Shown here piece by piece: positions 1 through 64,000 of a stretch of 64,000 nt of DNA. Origin of the DNA: Molossus alvarezi (taxonomy: Eukaryota > Chordata > Mammalia > Chiroptera > Molossidae); contig CM073898.1 of NCBI GenBank assembly GCA_037176705.1, positions 38,381,488 through 38,445,487 of the forward strand. Direction: 5' to 3'. Made by a program: the position numbers and the translations under genes. The notes beneath the pieces were generated by a model. The model did not search any database. It was not told where the DNA came from and was given only the letters and a program-made list of their open reading frames with translations. Each line of letters starts with the position of its first letter. The stretch's first letter is position 1.

Positions 1-1336
1 AGGTTCGTCTGCCATTTTTATTTCGGTTCTTTCCTTTGTCTCATGTTTTAGTGTATCTGATGGCCGGTGCTAGCAGGGGATTCAAACTGCATTTTGTTGT
101 GTAGTGAACCGTCCTCAGCTCTCTGGCATAGCCAGTCGCAGCAGCATGGGGTCCCTGTGATGTGGCCGACTTAGGGAGGATGTTGCATGTACCTTTGAAG
201 GAGAAGGTGCCAGTGTCGGCCTCTAGCCGGTCACAGAATTGGAGGTTGAGCCTGCCTCCTTTTTCTTTTATGTAATGTTATCCCTTGACCTAACATAAGT
301 AACACATCCCAGCCTTTCCTACATACCTGAAATAAATTAGCTGTGAAGTTTCAGGAAGAAAATGCCTTTGGTGGGGCGGGGGGCAGTGAGGAAAGCTATC
401 ATAATAGTGTGAAAACCTTCACTTTTAGAGACATTTCTTTTTCCATTGCTATTATTTGAAAATAGAATCTGCCATTTGTGATCTTTCCTCAGGGTAAAAC
501 CATGTTCTTCTTTGCTCCCTAGTTTTTTGTAGAAGAGAGTGTCAAGAAAAAATGACAAAATCTAAGACTAGGTACTTACAGTGGCCATTGTTACTTACCT
601 AAGACTTCTTCCCTTCAGATGTTTTCCGTCTGACAGATAACTGAGGATCGCAGCCACGGAGGGGAAGTGGGAAACAGCAGGGCATGCGGAGGGAGCGGCT
701 GCTGCCCTTCCTGGGTGTGCCAGGTTGCCGCACACCTGGCTGCCTTTCCCTCTGCCGCCTGCTCAACACACACACTGTGCCCCGTCTGTCTGCATTCAGT
801 CCACTGCCTGCGGGCCTTGTGCTCTGAACCAAACCAGAAGCCATGGGAATATAGCAGAATTATAAAGCGTTATTTCTGCTCTCCAGAAGCTAGAATTCAT
901 AGCAATATGTGAAACAATAGTAAACATGTAAGACATGATGATTAGTTACTAAACTCGGTGGCAGATCATAACTGTACAGAGTTGTGAGAAAGGGGGCCTG
1001 TGAGAACTGGAGTGGCTGGCAGTGTCTTCGCGAAGGAAAGATGTGCTTTGCGTTGAGCCTTGAAAGGTGGATGGGGTGTGGTGAGATGGCCCAGGAGGCG
1101 TTGGGGAGGAGAACAGCAGCCACCAAGTCAGCCAGGCCCAGTTCATTCTCCTGACGAATGAGGGGTGCACAGCCTGTTGGCATCTTTGTGAAAGGGTGAG
1201 ATCAGCTGGAGGTGCAGCCTCTGCTGGAGGTGCAGCCTCTCCTGGAGGGGGAGTGGTGGGAGATGGGGGCGGTGGGTGGAGCCAGTGGGGGAAGACAGGA
1301 GGTTGCTCTCAATACAATGATAGAGACCCGTTGAAC

Positions 1337-1382
<46 letters not shown>

Positions 1383-2027
1383 TTTATTTAAAATGTTCAC
1401 CTTCAAAGAACCTCTTACGGATTTTGATATAACGAGGTAGAAGGAAGAGACAGTGGGTTTTTCACATTAGTCTACTCATATTTTTTTCCCTTTATCCTTT
1501 CTTTTCAGTAAGTCACACCCCTTTACTCAATATAGTCCCATCACCTTCACAAAACTACCTGATTCTCCTGATTTGGTACATGTCCCTTTTTTCATTTTGA
1601 GCCACCCTTAGGAAATGACCCAGACCAACAGGTGGCAGACCTGATTTTAGTTCAAAGCAGCCAGAAAACCCTCAGAGGTGTTTTGCATCTGCAGAAGACT
1701 GTATGGATGGCAGTTGTAGCTCTGAAAGTCTGAAAATTGGGTCTGTTTTTCTCTAAAATTCCAGTTTCTACACACATTTGTAAATCGTGTAGCTGCCATG
1801 GTTAAACCACTAAAGAGTGATCAATTATCATCCCTTAAGTAAACTTTCCTAAGGCTGTTGGATAAATACTGTTCTTGGACTGAATGAATGAGCACACTTG
1901 GTTCTTAATGTTTTCGTTTGGGTAGGAGAGTGTGGCGTGAATGGGCAGCATGAGCTCTGGGCAGTAGCTCTGGGCCTGTGTTTGCCCCGTTGGATGATCT
2001 GTTTCCATCTTCTGCACCCATTTCCAG
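1..2027. other. intron preceding human exon 4 (3' part)
   Basis: This is the downstream part of the intron that separates the two CH1-domain exons. It ends in a pyrimidine-rich tract and TTTCCAG directly before 2028. It holds a (TG)n tract at 1339-1381 and, near 1205-1250, a short tandem of an 18-bp unit of the type CTGGAGGTGCAGCCTCTG. I see no exon, SINE or RNA gene in it. Confidence 0.8.
1339..1381. repeat. (TG)n microsatellite
   Basis: About 21 uninterrupted TG dinucleotides are visible. Tracts of this length are usually polymorphic. Confidence 0.95.
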
Positions 2028-59418
<57,391 letters not shown>

Positions 59419-60205
59419 ACTCCTTTCCTTCACCTCCTGCCCTTCTCGTACCTTTTCAGTGAAATTCCAGCATGCAAGCTCAGAACCAACATTACTCTGT
59501 GCCTAATGTTCCTCAATGTGGTTTTTTTTTTTTTTTTTTTTTTAATTTATAGAGCATTTCTGGGGGTGGGTTGGGGGAAAAATACACCTAAACACTTTAT
59601 CTCCAAGTTACAAAAGTTTGAGGTGCAGAGGGAAGACCAGATTTTTTTTTAATGAAATTATATAGATTAGATCTCAATATTTAAACTGTTCCTCAATTTT
59701 GTGAGGCTGTGTTGGAAATAACTCGCCTCTCGTGCTGTTGGTATGCAAGGCAGCGGTGCTTAAAACAATATTTCCTGTGCTCACCAGAGACACAATGTAC
59801 CGATTTTCCTGACATCATGCTCTGCCATTTACTTCCAGTGGTTACCTTGAGTTTTGACTATTAGAAGTGCCCACAATGGGACTCCCCTTGGTTAGGCAGG
59901 TCGTGTCCTAGGATCTGGCTGCAGCCTTAGTGCAGCTCCATGTTAACTCCAGACCAAACCGTATCCGGCAGCACTTACTAACACGTGACATGCGGCTTTT
60001 CTGCATCAACTGCGACGGCGGTCAAGAATGTCAGTATACCAGAAGGAATAGGAAACTGATACTGTTTTAAATCTGTAATTTCAATTTGTTTTTTTTTTTG
60101 TTTTTTGGTTTTTTTTGCTGAAATACATTATATTGTATGTTTGAGATAATTCTAGTACAAAGTATAATAAAACTAGATGTATAATAAACCCTTTAAATCA
60201 TTGGT
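59419..60205 (+). other. SPTBN1: 3' UTR of the long SPTBN1 transcript
   Basis: AT-rich sequence with T-runs (59522-59543, 60090-60117) follows the stop codon and ends shortly after two AATAAA signals at 60166 and 60183. Unique-looking AT-rich sequence continues to an ATTAAA at 60517, so a distal end near 60.54 kb is possible. Transposon relics start only at about 60.79 kb. Confidence 0.75.
60166..60188 (+). promoter_or_regulatory. SPTBN1: two tandem AATAAA poly(A) signals
   Basis: AATAAA at 60166-60171 and again at 60183-60188, followed by GGTAAGTGTACAAGTGG, a GU-rich downstream element. Cleavage expected near 60200-60210. Confidence 0.75.
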
Positions 60206-60789
60206 AAGTGTACAAGTGGAACTGAAGCATTTACTGGACAAAGTAATGTTACTCTAATGGTTACTTGCTCGTGCGTGGCCACACTGTGTTATAATTTGCT
60301 TCATTACCTTGCTATTTGATACATAGTGTGCATTTCTCTGTCAATGTAACAATTGTAATGACAAATTTTCATCTTACTGCACAATCAAAACGGCATTGAT
60401 AAGAATGAACTCCAGAGGCTGGGCCTGAGCAGTCAGGTGGTCACTCAGTCCTGGCGCTCAGTCAGATGACCTGTACCTCTCAACTTTTGCCCTATCTGTT
60501 AAATATATGCTATGTCATTAAATGCTTTTAAATCTAGAATAGTGGGTAATTGCTGTTTTTCTCTCGCGCGTACATGCCATGTAGGGGAAGTGCAAAGCCG
60601 GAGGTAGTAAAGGGCACTTTGGACAGTCGCTCTGGGTCCTGCTCTGCGTCCTTCTGCAGGACTGGTGTACCAGCTTTGACGGCCAAGGAAACAGTCACAT
60701 GTATAGGATGTGTGGCAGCTACATGTGCAGGTTTTATCTTCCATTTATAAAGAAGTTATCCGAGAGCTTGCTCAGCCTGAACCCTGACG

Positions 60790-61100
60790 CAGGGGTTGGC
60801 CAGTTTTTCCGGAAAAGTGCCAGAAAGAGTAAACATTTAAGGTTTTTCGGTCTGGAGTCTGTTGGAACTCTGCTGTTGTGTGCTCCAGAGGCAGCCTCTG
60901 ACAGCATGTGAACGACTGGGCGCGGCTGTGTGCCAGGGAAACTGTGGACACAAACTTGAATTTCATGTAATTTTCACGTGCCACACAATATTGTGCTTTT
61001 GATTTTTTTTAAAAATACTCAAAATGTAAAAGCTATTTCACACAGATCCCACAAAAACACGATAGGCCAGATTTGGCCCCTGGGCCATTTGCTGGCGCCA
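60790..61100. repeat. old hAT-like relic (CAGGGGTTGGC type)
   Basis: CAGGGGTTGGCCAGTTTTTC start, AGTAAACATTTAAGGTTTTTC, GTGTGCCAGGGAAACTG, AATTTCATGTAATTTTCACG, then AGGCCAGATTTGGCCCCTGG. The same layout as the relic at 41525. The family name is not fixed by eye. Confidence 0.55.
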
Positions 61101-62969
61101 GCACGGGGGTGTGGGGTAGACAGGTGTGTACTTGTGCTGCTGTATCTGCGCTGTCCACTCCACGCCCTCGCATGTTTTCTCTCATAAAGCAGCAGTGGAT
61201 GCTAGCACGGGTTTTCAGGAAGTTACTCCACAGAGGCCGTGCCTGATGCAACAGCAACCCTGGCTCCACAGATGAATGGGTTTGGAGCTTTCCGTGACCC
61301 CTCGGTGAACTGAGACCTCACCAGCTTCTCCCTCTCCTCACGTGCAGCCAAGGTCACATACCTCACCTTAACGTTCCCTTGTCTTTGCCTTAGAATCGGA
61401 ATCAAGTTGTTCAGTTCTCAACAGATGAACCTATGACTCAAATGTTAAGCCTGCTCATGACAAAGCCAGGCAGATAGCAGGCAGGTCACACTCAAATAAC
61501 TAGCAATCCCAGAATTCCGTGAAAAATAACATACACGGGACATTTTGCATGTAATTCCGTAGGCTCACCAGCCCCTGACTTGCAAGCCTGGGTTTGGTGG
61601 GTCTTGCTCTCCTTGCTGTGCTTACTGAGGCTCGAGTGCAGAGGTGGGTGATGGGAAGAGAAGCAGTGACCGGAGCCTGGGTTGTCAGCTGTTGTCTACA
61701 GATGTGATTAGAAAACCACCATCAAGACATGTTCACTAACAGTTTCAGGCCACATAGGATTGTGAACATCAATCCTGTCAGGGCAAATAATGGATTTTTA
61801 AAAATTCTACACTATGTAATATTTTGGGGATTCTGCACATTTGTATCACTACAATGTGCTGTTTTCCTGTATTTCTAGTGACACGGGATGGGCAATGATA
61901 CTGGCCTCTCTACTTCTGAAAAAGAAGCAGCAGTAAAATATGACTGTCAGGATACTCACTGGTTAAAGGTGCCACACCTGAGCACCTCTGAAGCGGGAAA
62001 GCATCTCCGATGGGTTGTACCTGGGGTGCGTTTCCTTAAGATGCGTGGAGCGTCCCCAGTCCATGTGTATCAGGTGAGGCAGTGGACACGTTCTCACCAA
62101 GTTTTTGGCATTTTTAGGATTGATTGTGTATGAAGGTGCTGAACATTTCCCTCTGGATGGTCTTTTCTTTTGTTAATTGTAATACTTAAATGTTTCCTTC
62201 ACTTAGTGGTGGAATTCCTAAAGAAAAGGCAGGACCAATGCTTGAGTCTTTCCCATTGTTTGACCCGACGTTTCTAAGTATGACCCATAACCAAGAAAGC
62301 GTCCCCCCCAAAAGGTGAAACTTCTGTCCATCAGTTTCAGAATTCTCTCACCATTGGAGTCATGATGAAATCTTACACTTTTCATTTCCCAACATTAGCC
62401 ATCAGCAAAATTAATAGTCCTTTTTGAAACTTAAAAATGTCCCATCATTGTCTGGGAGAAGCCCTTTCAAGTTGGCTTCTGAGTTGTTTATATATACATA
62501 ACCCTCATAATCTTTGGTACCTTGCCCCCTACCTGGCAGGACAAGATGTCCCAGGCTCATCCCATCCATTTCTTGACCCCAGACCTGCAATTAGGTTTCT
62601 TAAAGAAACTGGCTTCTTTTGTTGAAATAGTATCTAAAACCGTCATTTGTGTGCCAGTGATGCTCATTGCTTCTCACTGGACTGGTCCTTGTTTCTGGGC
62701 ATAGCAGTAGATAGAGCAAAGAAAAAACTCACAAGTTCATACTCAGATTCAGGATTGCAGGTTTTTTCCAACCTAACATTTTCTGTATTGTAATCATTTC
62801 ACTCTGAGAATCATGGCTCTCAATGATGCAAGGGGCAAAGAAGTAAAAGAGCCTATAATCACTTGTGCTTTATCCCATATTACACATAGACTCCGAATAG
62901 CAATACTAGCACCACCACCAACATAATTACCGAGAACAGTGTTTATTCTTTAATTAAGCTTTTTTTTTT

Positions 62970-63480
62970 ATTTTGTGATTATGTAGATTCCCAAGCGGTT
63001 GTAGGAAATAGTTCAATACCCTTTACCCAGTTCCTCCCCCAATGGTAACATCATGCAAAAAACGAGAGTACAAGATCACATCTAGATTGTTGACGTGGAT
63101 TCAGTCAAGATACAGGACATTTCCATCAGCACAAGGGGCCCTCCTGTTCCCAGAACCCCACTCCCTTAGCTTCTGGCAACTACTAGTGCGTTTTTCCCAT
63201 CGCTGCAAGTTTGTCATTTCAAGAGTGTTGTATGAATGGAGTCACACATGATGTACCCTTTGAAGAATGGCCCTTTTCACCTGGAGACCCACCCAGGCTG
63301 TAGGTGCGCGTGTACCAGTTTGTGGAACCATTCACTCACTCAGTGAAGGATTCTGGGTAGTTTCCAGTTTTTGTCTATTATGAAAAGAGCAGCTGTAGAC
63401 ATTAACGTGTGGGTCTTTGTACGAACGTAAATCCTCATTTCTCTCGGACAAAAAATGCCCAGGAGCGCTAGAAGAATTTT
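62970..63480. repeat. old L1 3'-region fragment
   Basis: The order TGTTGTATGAATGGAGTCAC, GTGGAACCATTCACTCACTC, GTTTCCAGTTTTTGTCTATT, ATGAAAAGAGCAGCTGTAGA and AATGCCCAGGAGCGC is that of the 3' part of old mammalian L1 elements. No open reading frame is preserved. Confidence 0.6.
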
Positions 63481-64000
63481 TTAAGACATTTTGGTATGTG
63501 CTCTCTATTCTCCTCTTCACTCCCCTTTTCTGTCATTTTACTAGAGCCACAATGTCTGGGCAAATGGTTCTTCTCTCCCTCTCAGCCTCGTGGAGTCTCA
63601 GTTCCACACCTAAGTGTGTTTGATGCTCACCCGTCTTTGTGGGGTTCCTAGTGCGGTTGTCCGAGCTCATTCCCTCAGGGCCTCCGGAGGCGGGGGCTGC
63701 GCTGTGCAATTCCCGGCCTTTGCTCCCCGCGGATAATGATCACCTCGGCCGCTGTGTGGTGGGAATGGAGGAGGCGGGCCAGCAGCGGAGTTTCCCGAAC
63801 GGACTCTTCAGAGAGAAAGGGAATTTTCTCTTGTGTAAGCGGGGACTTCCTCACTGGGTGGGGCATCCTGCATTCCAGGCTGGGGTGCCTGCCGGGCAGG
63901 CCGGGCTGCGGCCTCCCCCTGGGGGTCTGCCCGCCTTGGGCCCCAGGGCAGCTTCCCTCCCCCTGCGTCTGGATGCCCACCGCTCCTCTCCAACTCGGAC

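Larger units (their letters stand above)
60206..64000. other. downstream / intergenic DNA
   Basis: Contains possible distal 3' UTR to about 60540, an old hAT-like relic at about 60790-61100 and an L1-like 3' fragment at about 62970-63480. The GC-rich end (63660-64000) has moderate CpG content but no exon I can support. Open frames here are short and without recognisable domains. Confidence 0.7.

Overview
The window is mammalian nuclear DNA, almost certainly from a yangochiropteran bat. About nineteen copies of the bat-specific VES SINE (tRNA-like head, CCCTGGCCGGTTTGGCTCAG) lie across it on both strands, many with intact target-site duplications. Two short hAT transposons of the SPIN (SPace INvaders) type, known from bats among other tetrapods, are also present. 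I could not decide the bat family.

The window is essentially one gene on the + strand: SPTBN1, encoding non-erythrocytic beta (beta-II) spectrin. Thirty-three coding exons can be placed with exact splice sites (2028 to 59418). The exon phases join without error into 2263 codons including the stop. From memory of the human protein, about 100 residues (N-terminus and first half of CH1) lie upstream of position 1. That would make the full product about 2362 residues, against 2364 in the human long form. Human exon numbers (4 to 36) and human residue numbers below are inferred on that basis.

Layout: 2028-10948 finishes the actin-binding CH1-CH2 pair; 11734-48673 encodes the spectrin repeats (16 full repeats, then the partial 17th that pairs with alpha spectrin), including the ankyrin-binding repeats 14-15; 49774-50594 is the charged linker. 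At 50594 the transcript has two possible fates. Splicing to 54903 gives the long form with a C-terminal PH domain (54903-59418). Reading through the donor adds 28 residues and a stop at 50681, giving the short C-terminal form. The long-form 3' UTR carries two AATAAA signals at 60166 and 60183. Beyond about 60.5 kb there is only intergenic DNA with old transposon relics.

Most notable: two of the 32 introns use GC instead of GT donors; a VES SINE at 29 kb carries filler DNA that is an exact inverted copy of 27 bases located 20 kb away; two VES copies sit in tandem with three copies of one target site; and a 44-45 bp minisatellite lies inside the PH-domain intron. I found no second protein-coding gene, no RNA gene and no undescribed multi-gene system.
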